NCBI RefSeq assembly: GCF_011761355.1
Contig: NZ_JAASRW010000009.1
Location: 1-64,000, forward strand
Source of the DNA: Paenibacillus lupini
GTDB taxonomy: Bacteria; Bacillota; Bacilli; Paenibacillales; Paenibacillaceae
Direction of reading: 5' to 3'
DNA length: 64,000 bases
The notes below the pieces were generated by a model, which worked only from the letters and a program-made list of their open reading frames with translations, had not been told where the DNA came from and made no database searches. Positions 1 through 8,629 of this stretch are shown here, in pieces. The position numbers and the translations under genes are program-made. Position 1 is the first letter of the stretch. Each line of letters starts with the position of its first letter.

Positions 1-71
1 GTTCTGTTTGACTTGCTCAAACTTTGTTTTTATCGCTTTTTCCGTTATTTCTAACGGGGCAGTTTTGCTCG

Positions 72-168
72 TTGTTCAGTTTTCAAAGAACAATTTCTTT
101 AGTGTTTGTCGGCCGTTTGTTTCAGCGGCGACTTAGATAATATACCATGTCCGCCTAATGGATTGCAA
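72..168 (-). promoter_or_regulatory. rRNA operon promoter and leader (operon lies beyond the left edge)
   Basis: Read on the minus strand there is a -35-like TTGCAA (163-168), an 18-base spacer and a -10-like TATATT (139-144). Downstream, at 72-93, is the segment containing TTCTTTGAAAACTGAAC, the sequence that characteristically precedes or separates rRNA genes in Bacillus and Paenibacillus. In B. subtilis an rRNA operon directly follows gyrA in the same direction, so 16S rRNA is inferred to start just left of base 1. No rRNA gene body is present in the window. Confidence 0.6.
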
Positions 169-253
169 GTACTTTTTTAAACTATTTTGCTAAAACATGA
201 TTATTATCTTTTACATCTCAAAATTTATGTATTAAATCCTTTATAAACAACAA

Positions 254-284
254 TAGATATCGCCCTAATGCAGGGCGATATCTA
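254..284 (-). terminator. Intrinsic terminator after the HD-GYP gene
   Basis: A perfect 13-bp inverted repeat (254-266 with 272-284, 5-base loop) lies 5 bases past the HD-GYP stop codon. On the minus strand it is followed by a T-rich stretch (TTGTTGTTTA). It would separate this gene from the rRNA promoter downstream. Confidence 0.75.
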
Positions 285-288
285 TATG

Positions 289-1356
289 TTATCCCATTAC
301 TTCTTTAATATGCAGATGTCTATCTACAGTAAGGTTAATGATTGAACCATTAACCGATACCCATGGTCTTGTCGGATGAACAGAATCCGTAAATACAATC
401 TCACCTATACGATCATCGCTAAGCTTCACGATATTGCCGTTATGGAACTGCGTTACCTTTTCAACAAACACCCTTACGTATCCAGGTTCCAACTTCCCGA
501 AAGCATCGCTCTGAATCTGCTCCAGAACGAAATATGGAGATGCTGCTTTACGGTAATAACGATTAAGGGTCATCGCATGATAGATATCAGCAATGGCTAC
601 AATTTTGGCGTAAGGGTGTATCTTGGTCGAATCAATTGCTAACGGATATCCGCTGCCGTCTATTCGTTCATGATGCTGAAGCGCTGATAATTTCACCCCT
701 TCGTTTAAGGAGGCGATATTTTTCAGCAGCTGGTAACCAAGAACTGTGTGGCGCTTCATTTCCTCATTCTCTGCTGTAGTTAAGGTTGATGGCTTGGCTA
801 GAATAGCCTGATCAATCTTAACGTTCCCTATATCATGCAGCAAGCCGGCCAGTGCTATGGGCATCCAATCTTTACGGGGAAGACCACACCACTGGGCAAT
901 GCGATAGGAGGTCAGCGCAACCAGTACACTGTTATGCATCAAGTATTCACGTTCAACAAACTGTCTTGGTGTGAAGGTAAGTACCTGATACATATTCTCG
1001 TACTGCAGCATCTTCTCAAGCTGTGACCTCATATCCATAACCGGAATCGGAAGTCCCGATCTGATCTCATTGATAACCCGCTTCAGCAGAACAATCATTT
1101 GATCATATTCATCATGCAGCGGCGTTGCAGATAAGCTAGGGACAACTGGATCCTTTTTGATATTCTCCTGCACTTTATCTGCCTGATTAGCCGGCATTTC
1201 AATCTTTACTTGTGGAACCAGAAATGCACGCATAATGTCTAACTCCCTAGGGGTGACCACTTTCCCCTTATGGAGCAGCACTCCGCCAAGCGGGGTGAGG
1301 ACATCATCGCTGATTTTGTCGCCTAACTTCACTTGTGATAAAGCCACTGTTGCCAC
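289..1356 (-). CDS. HD-GYP domain protein, putative cyclic-di-GMP phosphodiesterase
   Basis: The 355-residue protein has a variable N-terminal half and an HD-GYP domain from about residue 135. The metal-binding signature is intact: His141, HDIGN at 174-178, His203, HHE at 228-230 and the GSGYP motif at 234-238. HD-GYP enzymes hydrolyse cyclic di-GMP (some act on other cyclic dinucleotides); no signal peptide or membrane segment is evident, so it should be cytosolic. The start is GTG, preceded by GGGAGGGG at good spacing. It lies 43 bases downstream of gyrA on the same strand and may be partly co-transcribed with it. Domain assignment is firm; the substrate is inferred from the family. Confidence 0.9.
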   Translation of the reverse strand: MATVALSQVKLGDKISDDVLTPLGGVLLHKGKVVTPRELDIMRAFLVPQVKIEMPANQADKVQENIKKDPVVPSLSATPLHDEYDQMIVLLKRVINEIRSGLPIPVMDMRSQLEKMLQYENMYQVLTFTPRQFVEREYLMHNSVLVALTSYRIAQWCGLPRKDWMPIALAGLLHDIGNVKIDQAILAKPSTLTTAENEEMKRHTVLGYQLLKNIASLNEGVKLSALQHHERIDGSGYPLAIDSTKIHPYAKIVAIADIYHAMTLNRYYRKAASPYFVLEQIQSDAFGKLEPGYVRVFVEKVTQFHNGNIVKLSDDRIGEIVFTDSVHPTRPWVSVNGSIINLTVDRHLHIKEVMG

Positions 1357-1399
1357 AACGGTCCCCTCCCGATGTATGCCTATCTTATGCGTTCGCTAA

Positions 1400-3907
1400 T
1401 TACTCTTCTGTGGGTTTGGAATCAGCTTCCGTTGTTCCTTCTTCGAATTCTTCGCCTTCTTCAAGGGAATCATCGCTATCTTCGTTGCGAGCTACACGGG
1501 TTACCGTAGATACCGTGTCATCTTCACGTGTATTAATCAATTTCACGCCTTGCGTATTACGACCCATCGTCGAGATGCCTTCCATGCTCATCCGGATCAA
1601 TGTGCCTAGGGCGGTCATAATCATCAGATCCTCGTCATTCAGAACAACCTTCAAGCTAACAATCGGTCCATTCTTATCCGTAACGTTAAGGGTTTTAATC
1701 CCTTTACCGCCACGATTCTGGATCCGGTATTCGCTCATCGGTGTCCGTTTGCCGTAACCTTTTGCTGTAACGATAAGTACGTCATTATCTGGAACAACAA
1801 CGTCCATATCGATAACCACATCTTCATCATCCAGTTGAATGCCTTTTACGCCAGTAGCAGATCGGCCCATTGACCGTACATCCTGCTCGGAGAAGCGAAT
1901 GGACATCCCTTGTGCTGTACCCATTACGATCTCTTGGTTGCCGTCTGTCAGCTTCACGCCGATAAGTTCGTCATCCTCACGAATCGAAATCGCAATAAGC
2001 CCGACTTTACGAATATTTATATAATCATCAAGCGGAGTCTTTTTCACAATACCCTGGCGTGTAGCAAAGAACAGGTATTGTTCTGAATCGAAGCCCTCTA
2101 CAGGAATAACCGCGTTGATCGTCTCACCTTGCTCGATCTGAATCAGGTTAATGATCGGCGTCCCTCTAGCTGTCCGGCTAAGATCTGGAATCTCGTAGGC
2201 TTTCAAGCGATATACCTTGCCCTTATTCGAGAAGAACAGGAGGTAATGATGGGTATTTGATACAAATAGATGCTCGACAAAGTCATGCTCCTTCGTATCC
2301 ATGCCCACTACACCTTTACCGCCGCGCTTCTGACTGCGGTAAGTCGATACCGGCAGACGCTTGATATAACCGGTATGCGTAATAGAGATGATAACATCCT
2401 CACGCGGGATTAAATCCTCATCAAGGATCTCTTCATCGCTTACCGTAATCTCCGTGCGACGCTCGTCGCCGAAACGCTCTTTGATCTCATTAAGCTCTTC
2501 ACTAATGATGTTGAGCACAAGCTGCTCATCAGCAAGAATCGCTTTGTATTCAGCGATCTTCTTCATCAGTTCCTCATACTCAGCTTCGATCTTGTCGCGT
2601 TCGAGACCAGTCAGCCTTTGTAGACGCATATCGAGAATAGCTTGTGCTTGCTCATAGCTTAGAGCAAAACGCTCAATCAAGCCTTCACGGGCGATATCCG
2701 CCGTTTGTGATCCCCTGATAAGCGCAATGACTTCATCCAGATGATCAAGAGCAATACGCAAACCTTCGAGGATATGAGCTCTAGCTTCTGCTTTTTTCAG
2801 ATCATACTCTGTACGACGACGAATAACTTCGATCTGATGCTGCAGATAGTAGTAAAGCATTTCCCGCAAGTTCAGTGTCTTCGGTTCGCCATTAACAAGC
2901 GCAAGCATGTTAATACCAAAGTTCGATTGCATTTGCGTCTGCTTATACAGATTGTTCAGTACAACACTTGGCGTCACATCACGGCGAAGCTCAATAACGA
3001 TCCGCATGCCATTACGATCGGATTCATCACGAAGGTCAGTTATGCCCTCGATCTTTTTCTCACGAACGAGTTCAGCAATCTTCTCAACCAGACGCGCTTT
3101 ATTCACTTGGTATGGCAGCTCATAGACAATAATACGAGCTTTATTGCCGTTCTCTTCAATGTTAGCCCGTGCTCTCATCGTGACAGTGCCACGACCAGTC
3201 AGATAGGCATTACGAATTCCACTAAGCCCCATTACAATACCCGCTGTCGGGAAGTCAGGACCTTTTACATAATCAATCAGCTCAAGCGGCGTAATTTCTG
3301 GATTTTGAATCAGTGCTTGAATGCCGTCGATTACTTCGTTCAAGTTGTGCGGAGGAATGTTTGTTGCCATACCTACCGCAATACCTGTTACCCCGTTTAC
3401 GAGCAGGTTCGGGAAACGCGACGGCAGAACCGCCGGTTCTTTTTCCTCACCATCATAGTTCGGAATAAAATTAACTGTATCTTTATTTAAGTCGCGAAGC
3501 ATTTCCATGGCGATCTTGGACAAACGCGCTTCGGTATACCGCATCGCCGCCGCCATATCTCCGTCAACTGAGCCGAAGTTGCCATGCCCGTCAATAAGCA
3601 TGTATCGCATCGAGAAATCTTGTGCCATCCGTACCATCGCTTCATATACCGACGAGTCGCCGTGCGGATGATACTTGCCGATAACTTCACCTACGATCCT
3701 CGCAGACTTCTTATACGGCTTGTCCGAGGACATGCCTAGCTCCGACATTGCATATAAAATACGACGATGCACCGGTTTAAGACCGTCCCTTACATCGGGC
3801 AGTGCGCGGCTCACGATAATACTCATCGCATAGTCCATAAAAGAATCGCGCATTTCTATACCGATGTCACGGTCTTTAATTTGCGAATGCTGTTGTTCTT
3901 CCGCCAT
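1400..3907 (-). CDS. gyrA: DNA gyrase subunit A
   Basis: This is the 835-residue GyrA subunit, which with GyrB forms the A2B2 enzyme that introduces negative supercoils using ATP. The catalytic tyrosine is Tyr124 (in AMRYTEARL). The quinolone-determining segment reads HPHGDSSVYEAMVRMAQ, with Ser85 and Glu89 at the positions of E. coli Ser83 and Asp87, which is the susceptible-type configuration. The GyrA box of the C-terminal DNA-wrapping domain appears as QKRGGKG near residue 530, with a related QNRGGKG further on. The tail is acidic. A GGGAGGT ribosome site precedes the ATG. It is separated from gyrB by an oppositely directed gene, so it needs its own promoter. Confidence 0.98.
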   Translation of the reverse strand: MAEEQQHSQIKDRDIGIEMRDSFMDYAMSIIVSRALPDVRDGLKPVHRRILYAMSELGMSSDKPYKKSARIVGEVIGKYHPHGDSSVYEAMVRMAQDFSMRYMLIDGHGNFGSVDGDMAAAMRYTEARLSKIAMEMLRDLNKDTVNFIPNYDGEEKEPAVLPSRFPNLLVNGVTGIAVGMATNIPPHNLNEVIDGIQALIQNPEITPLELIDYVKGPDFPTAGIVMGLSGIRNAYLTGRGTVTMRARANIEENGNKARIIVYELPYQVNKARLVEKIAELVREKKIEGITDLRDESDRNGMRIVIELRRDVTPSVVLNNLYKQTQMQSNFGINMLALVNGEPKTLNLREMLYYYLQHQIEVIRRRTEYDLKKAEARAHILEGLRIALDHLDEVIALIRGSQTADIAREGLIERFALSYEQAQAILDMRLQRLTGLERDKIEAEYEELMKKIAEYKAILADEQLVLNIISEELNEIKERFGDERRTEITVSDEEILDEDLIPREDVIISITHTGYIKRLPVSTYRSQKRGGKGVVGMDTKEHDFVEHLFVSNTHHYLLFFSNKGKVYRLKAYEIPDLSRTARGTPIINLIQIEQGETINAVIPVEGFDSEQYLFFATRQGIVKKTPLDDYINIRKVGLIAISIREDDELIGVKLTDGNQEIVMGTAQGMSIRFSEQDVRSMGRSATGVKGIQLDDEDVVIDMDVVVPDNDVLIVTAKGYGKRTPMSEYRIQNRGGKGIKTLNVTDKNGPIVSLKVVLNDEDLMIMTALGTLIRMSMEGISTMGRNTQGVKLINTREDDTVSTVTRVARNEDSDDSLEEGEEFEEGTTEADSKPTEE

Positions 3908-4203
3908 GTTTTACCTCCCTGACGTCATTGATCTGCCTAACTCATCATTCATGATAACCATTATATTACTTTCACAAAAAAGGCGCGGCTAAACACCTTT
4001 TCTACGTTTCAACGATAAAACAGACAAATTGCCTACGAAAAACGAAAAAAATAGGCAAATAACCGTTTTCTTTCGTTCCAGAGCCGCCATAAAATAAACA
4101 GACCCAAATTACATTATACCACTCAATCCAATCTCTGTCTTCTTCTTGATTGTGCATTCATCCATCAAATCGAACAGGGTCCATCCGGAAAGGAGCAACC
4201 ACT
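3908..4203. other. gyrA / yheC-like divergent intergenic region
   Basis: These 296 bases separate two divergent genes and must hold both promoters. On the minus strand TATAAT hexamers occur near 3960 and near 4115, candidate -10 elements for gyrA, though neither has a convincing -35. A 7-bp inverted repeat (4029-4035 with 4052-4058) encloses an A-rich loop. No open frame with a ribosome site was seen. Confidence 0.4.
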
Positions 4204-4965
4204 TTGTCTAGCCAGTGTGTATACAGCAAGTGGGAGAAAACAAATGTCCTTCTTCATTCAGCAGCTCTCCGTGAATATATTCCTGCGACCAAGCTCTTTG
4301 GCCATGAGAATCTTCTGTTGATGTTAACGGAATACGGCATGGTATATGTGAAGCCAGTAAACGGAACTTTCGGCAAGGGAGTCATGCGTGTAGAAAAGCT
4401 GAGGTCGCCAAGCAAAGGCTACAAATATCAATTGAATACAACCATTAGAACTTTTCCTACCTTCGAGCTGCTGCACCAAAGCCTGGTTAAAAAAATTAAT
4501 GGCAGACGATATCTGGTCCAAAGAGGGATCGATCTGCTTCGCCATAAAAAACGACGCTTCGATATCCGCGTCATGATACAACGAAACAACAACAACCATT
4601 GGGAAGCTACCGGTATTATCGGCCGACTTGCCCATCCTGCTAAAATTGTAACCAATTATCATAATGGCGGAACTCCAATGTCCTTCGAAAGCTTAATGTC
4701 TACTCATCAATCGCCTACGCAAAAAATGGTCTATGCCATCCGTCTTAAGCAGATCAGTCTTGATATCGCCAAAGAGCTGGAGAAGCATTATCCGGGCATC
4801 AAGGAACTCGGCATCGACATTGCCATCGACCAACAGATGCGCCCTTGGATCCTTGAGGTTAATACCAAACCTGATGCCTTTATATTCCGCAAGCTCGAAG
4901 ATAAAACCATATTCCGTAAAATTTATCAGTATGCGGTATCTTACGGGCGATATAAAAAGAAATAG
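4204..4965 (+). CDS. YheC/YheD-family ATP-grasp protein, putative spore-coat associated
   Basis: The start is placed at TTG 4204 because AAAGGAG sits 8 bases upstream; the frame stays open to 4150 but nothing resembles a ribosome site there. The 253-residue product begins MSSQCVYSKWEKTNVLL, typical of the YheC/YheD (endospore coat-associated) family, and has ATP-grasp features: YVKPVNGTFGKGVMRVE near residue 58 (nucleotide-binding loop) and LGIDIAIDQ...WILEVNTKPD near the C-terminus (metal and ATP ligands). ATP-grasp enzymes ligate carboxylates to amines or thiols; the substrate is unknown. It stands alone, convergent with gyrB and divergent from gyrA. Confidence 0.82.
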   Translation: MSSQCVYSKWEKTNVLLHSAALREYIPATKLFGHENLLLMLTEYGMVYVKPVNGTFGKGVMRVEKLRSPSKGYKYQLNTTIRTFPTFELLHQSLVKKINGRRYLVQRGIDLLRHKKRRFDIRVMIQRNNNNHWEATGIIGRLAHPAKIVTNYHNGGTPMSFESLMSTHQSPTQKMVYAIRLKQISLDIAKELEKHYPGIKELGIDIAIDQQMRPWILEVNTKPDAFIFRKLEDKTIFRKIYQYAVSYGRYKKK

Positions 4966-4992
4966 CCGCCCATATGGACGGCTATCTTTATA
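4960..4992. terminator. Bidirectional terminator between yheC-like gene and gyrB
   Basis: The stem ATAGCCG (4962-4968) pairs with CGGCTAT (4979-4985), with the palindrome CCATATGG between them. It is followed by T-rich sequence on both strands (CTTTATATTATTTTA on plus, TTTCTTTTTATA on minus). It overlaps the end of the yheC-like gene and lies just beyond the gyrB stop. Confidence 0.7.
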
Positions 4993-5000
4993 TTATTTTA

Positions 5001-6908
5001 CTAGACGTCCAGGTTCTTAACGTCTTTCGCAAACTGATGAATGAAATCACGGCGTGGTTCAACGTTATCGCCCATCAGCGTATCGAAGATAATATCCGCT
5101 TCAATGGCATCATCGATCGATACCTGAAGCATTGTTCTGCTCTCCGGATCCATCGTTGTTTCCCACAGCTGCGTTGCATTCATCTCGCCTAGACCTTTAT
5201 AACGTTGTACATTCACTTTCACACCTTCTCCGAATTCTGCGATAATATCATCGCGTTCCTTCTCGGATTGTGCGTAGCGAATCACTTTGTTACGTTCGAT
5301 CTTAAACAGCGGCGGTTGTGCAATATAGATATAACCCGCCTCAAGAATCTTCCGCATGTACCGGAAGAAGAACGTCAGCATCAGTGTCCGTATATGAGCA
5401 CCGTCGACGTCGGCATCCGTCATAATAATGACTTTGTGGTAACGGGCCTTCGCCAAATCAAAGTCGTCACCGATACCCGTACCAAGCGCCGTAATGATCG
5501 CACGAATCTCAGCATTACCGAGAATACGGTCGAGCCTTGCACGTTCAACATTCAGAATTTTACCACGAAGCGGTAAAATCGCCTGGAAGTGACGGTCACG
5601 GCCTTGTTTCGCTGATCCACCCGCTGAGTCGCCTTCGACGATGTACAATTCACTGATTGATGCATCCTTCGAAGAGCAGTCAGCCAGTTTACCTGGCAAG
5701 GAGCTTACTTCCAGCGCGCTCTTACGTCTTGTAAGTTCGCGTGCTTTACGTGCCGCTTCGCGGGCTCTAGCCGCTTGCAGACCCTTCTCCACGATTTTAC
5801 GGGAGACCGACGGATTCTCTTCCAGGAACTCCTGCAGCTTCTCGGCGAAGAACGATTCGACAATACCGCGCACTTCGCTGTTGCCGAGCTTCGTTTTTGT
5901 TTGTCCCTCGAACTGCGGTTCAGGGATCTTCACCGAAATGATCGCTGTTAAACCTTCACGGACATCATCGCCGGAGAAATTGGAGTCATTATCTTTAATC
6001 AAGTTCGTCTTGCGGGCATAATCATTGATAATCCGCGTCAACGCGCTCTTGAAGCCGGATTCATGCGTACCGCCCTCATGTGTATTGATATTATTCGCGA
6101 AGGAATGAATATTCTCCGTGTAGCCGTCATTATATTGCAAAGACACTTCGACCTGAATATGATCTTTCGAGCCTTCAACATAAATTGGATCTTCGTGCAT
6201 AACTTCTTTGTTGCGGTTCAAGTGTCTTACGAACTCGATAATACCGCCATCGTATTTAAACGTATTCGAAGCGCCAGTACGCTCATCCATTAATTCGATC
6301 TCAAGGCCTTTATTCAAAAACGCAAGCTCGCGGATCCGCGATTGGAGCGTCTCATATTCGTAAACAGTGGTATCGGTAAAAATCTCAGGGTCCGGCTTGA
6401 ATCTAACCGTCGTACCTGTCTCGTCCGATTCACCAACAATCTTGACGTCATACTGCGGTGCACCACGGCGGTATTCTTGTTGATAGACATTACCATGAAG
6501 CTTAACCGTAACCGTTACATGCTCTGACAACGCATTAACGACGGATACACCTACCCCGTGCAATCCGCCCGATACTTTATAGCCCTCGCCGCCAAATTTA
6601 CCGCCTGCATGCAGGACAGTCATAACGACTTCAAGAGTTGATTTCTTAAGCTTTGCGTTCTCCCCAACCGGGATTCCGCGTCCGTTATCAATTACGGTAA
6701 TACTGTTGTCCTCATGGACAATGACTTGAATCTTCGTACAGTAACCGGCCAGCGCCTCATCGATACTATTATCGACAACCTCCCATACGAGATGGTGAAG
6801 GCCTTTTCCGCTAGTAGAACCGATATACATCCCTGGACGTTTGCGAACTGCCTCCAAACCTTCGAGGACCTGTATCTGACTCTCATCGTACGTATTCTGC
6901 TGATTCAA
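5001..6908 (-). CDS. gyrB: DNA gyrase subunit B
   Basis: The 635-residue ATPase subunit of gyrase carries the GHKL ATP-binding site (VVDNSIDEALAG, with the Mg-binding Asn; later GGLHGVGVSVVNAL), the transducer region, and a TOPRIM domain with YIVEGDSAGGSAKQGR and the DADVDGAHIRTL metal motif. The start is TTG at 6908, with GAGGAG about 10 bases upstream; no ATG gives a full-length protein. It is the promoter-distal gene of dnaA-dnaN-yaaA-recF-remB-gyrB and ends at a bidirectional terminator. Confidence 0.98.
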   Translation of the reverse strand: MNQQNTYDESQIQVLEGLEAVRKRPGMYIGSTSGKGLHHLVWEVVDNSIDEALAGYCTKIQVIVHEDNSITVIDNGRGIPVGENAKLKKSTLEVVMTVLHAGGKFGGEGYKVSGGLHGVGVSVVNALSEHVTVTVKLHGNVYQQEYRRGAPQYDVKIVGESDETGTTVRFKPDPEIFTDTTVYEYETLQSRIRELAFLNKGLEIELMDERTGASNTFKYDGGIIEFVRHLNRNKEVMHEDPIYVEGSKDHIQVEVSLQYNDGYTENIHSFANNINTHEGGTHESGFKSALTRIINDYARKTNLIKDNDSNFSGDDVREGLTAIISVKIPEPQFEGQTKTKLGNSEVRGIVESFFAEKLQEFLEENPSVSRKIVEKGLQAARAREAARKARELTRRKSALEVSSLPGKLADCSSKDASISELYIVEGDSAGGSAKQGRDRHFQAILPLRGKILNVERARLDRILGNAEIRAIITALGTGIGDDFDLAKARYHKVIIMTDADVDGAHIRTLMLTFFFRYMRKILEAGYIYIAQPPLFKIERNKVIRYAQSEKERDDIIAEFGEGVKVNVQRYKGLGEMNATQLWETTMDPESRTMLQVSIDDAIEADIIFDTLMGDNVEPRRDFIHQFAKDVKNLDV

Positions 6909-6949
6909 CTGCTCACTACTCCTCTCATACCTGTTCGCCTTGGCTGCTT

Positions 6950-7201
6950 CTAGCCGTTCGCCGCAAAATGATGGGCCCGTTTCTTCAAAGTAGAGGATGA
7001 AATCGGCGAATAATAGATTTTCTGCTTGGTCACAACAATCGACTTGGGCTCTTCCTCACCAATTGTTTCTACATCCTTGCGCTTGCGGGCTCCTGCTACA
7101 AACTGCTTGGATAGCTTAGAGGATTGCTCTATCGATATATCAAAAATGGCTACCAACTCAGCAGCCCGAATAATTTTCTCGCCGCCCAAATGGATATACA
7201 T
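6950..7201 (-). CDS. remB: Extracellular matrix regulator RemB (DUF370)
   Basis: This 83-residue protein has the DUF370 signature (MYIHLGGEKII...LVAIFDI) and occupies the position of B. subtilis yaaB/remB between recF and gyrB. In B. subtilis RemB is a small regulator that promotes biofilm-matrix gene expression, related to the DNA-binding RemA. It begins 30 bases after recF and ends 41 bases before gyrB, so it is part of the same operon. Function here is inferred from family and synteny. Confidence 0.9.
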   Translation of the reverse strand: MYIHLGGEKIIRAAELVAIFDISIEQSSKLSKQFVAGARKRKDVETIGEEEPKSIVVTKQKIYYSPISSSTLKKRAHHFAANG

Positions 7202-7231
7202 GTCCTCCGCCTCCCGTATATACGCTGGTGA

Positions 7232-8341
7232 TCAGCGCGTCACTCGGCCTTCCCGCACATCGTAGATACCGGCGTCTTGGAGCTTGCTCACATTTACGCT
7301 CTCGAGTCCGGTCGTTGTAATAAACGTCTGAACTTTGCTTTGAAATGTCTCGATAAGCTGTGTCTGACGATTCTGGTCGAGCTCAGACAACACATCATCA
7401 AGCAGTAATAACGGGTATTCCCCAATCTCCTCGCAGATTAGCTCAATTTCGGCAAGCTTAAGTGACAGCGCCGTTGTGCGCTGCTGACCCTGCGAGCCGT
7501 ATACGGCCGCTTCTTTGCCATTGATAAAGAACGCCATGTCGTCGCGATGCGGTCCAACAAGCGACATTCCTCTGCGAATCTCCTGATCTTTCACCTGTGA
7601 TAACTTTAACATAAATTGCTCAAATAAAACAGTTTCATCTTCGGAGGCGCCACCGTCAAAGGATGGGCGATACTCTATGGTGAGGTGCTCGCCACCCGCC
7701 GTTATACCGGAATGGATCTGCTCCGCCCACCGTTGTAATTTATGTATAAAGTGTTTCCTTTTTTTCATAATTTTAACACCATGCTCAGCAAGCTGCATAT
7801 TCCATATATCAAGCATGGCTAGCTGCGAGCTGCCGGGAGTGGTCGTCTTTAGAAAATTGTTCCGCTGTGCCAGCACTTTTGTGTACTGCGTCAACGTATG
7901 CAAATAACCGGGCTGTACTTGTCCGATTTCCATATCGAGAAACCGTCTTCGTATGCCCGGCGTTCCTTTTACAATCTCAAGATCCTCTGGTGCGAACATG
8001 ACGACGTTAAGCGATCCAATAAAATCACTCAGCTTGCGCTGCTCCAAACCGTTGATCTTTGCTTTCTTCCCTTGCGTTGAATACATCAAGTCGAGTTTAA
8101 CCATTCCATACCGCTTCTCCACCTCTCCGTGGATCCGAGCGGAATCGGCTTCCCAGCCGATCAGCTCTTTATCCTTGGATGTACGGTGTGATTTGGTGAG
8201 GGCGAGGGCGAAGATCGCCTCAAGCAAATTTGTCTTCCCCTGCGCATTTGGCCCGACAAACAAATTCACTTGGTTATCTGTCTTAAGCTCAAGTTCTTTG
8301 TAGTTGCGATAATTGTGCAATTGAATGCTATTTAAAAACAC
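7232..8341 (-). CDS. recF: DNA replication and repair protein RecF
   Basis: RecF is an ABC/SMC-like ATPase that binds gapped DNA and helps load RecA through RecO and RecR. The 369-residue product has Walker A GPNAQGKTNLLEA (about residues 30-42), an ABC signature region YGSQGQQRTTALSLKLAE, and Walker B LLLLDDVLSELD. The length is usual for the family. The start is GTG with GGGAGG about 10 bases upstream. It follows yaaA by 30 bases. Confidence 0.97.
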   Translation of the reverse strand: MFLNSIQLHNYRNYKELELKTDNQVNLFVGPNAQGKTNLLEAIFALALTKSHRTSKDKELIGWEADSARIHGEVEKRYGMVKLDLMYSTQGKKAKINGLEQRKLSDFIGSLNVVMFAPEDLEIVKGTPGIRRRFLDMEIGQVQPGYLHTLTQYTKVLAQRNNFLKTTTPGSSQLAMLDIWNMQLAEHGVKIMKKRKHFIHKLQRWAEQIHSGITAGGEHLTIEYRPSFDGGASEDETVLFEQFMLKLSQVKDQEIRRGMSLVGPHRDDMAFFINGKEAAVYGSQGQQRTTALSLKLAEIELICEEIGEYPLLLLDDVLSELDQNRQTQLIETFQSKVQTFITTTGLESVNVSKLQDAGIYDVREGRVTR

Positions 8342-8371
8342 GTTTGTTTGTCCTCCCGGCCTGGTATGGGC

Positions 8372-8587
8372 TTAAGCCCCGGTTACCGTAAAGACGCCGC
8401 AGCCCTCTACTTCAACACGGTCACCGACGTACAGTTTTCTGCCGCGACGGTTATCCACATCTCCGTTTATATGAACCTCGTTTTCCTGCAAGAAAAATTT
8501 CGCGTGTCCACCTGTGGATATACAATCCGCCAGCTTTAAAAACTGTCCAAGCGTAATATATTCCGTACGAATAGCAACTTCTTTCAT
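8372..8587 (-). CDS. yaaA: S4-domain RNA-binding protein YaaA
   Basis: This 71-residue S4-like protein (ITLGQFLKLADCISTGGHAK...VHINGDVDNRRGRKL) is the standard small gene between dnaN and recF in Bacillales. S4 domains bind structured RNA, and the B. subtilis protein has been linked to large-subunit ribosome assembly. A consensus DnaA box TTATCCACA lies inside the gene at 8451-8459 and a near-consensus one at 8513-8521. Confidence 0.92.
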   Translation of the reverse strand: MKEVAIRTEYITLGQFLKLADCISTGGHAKFFLQENEVHINGDVDNRRGRKLYVGDRVEVEGCGVFTVTGA

Positions 8588-8629
8588 CGCAAGTTCACCT
8601 TCCTTTCACCTTATCTTACCCATGCAGCC

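Noticed and set aside
376..642. Small plus-strand frame inside the HD-GYP gene
   Set aside because: Overlaps the conserved C-terminal region of the HD-GYP gene and has no start signal.
2741..3490. A 249-codon open frame antisense to gyrA
   Set aside because: It lies wholly inside gyrA, has no ribosome site and no recognisable protein features; a shadow of biased codon use.
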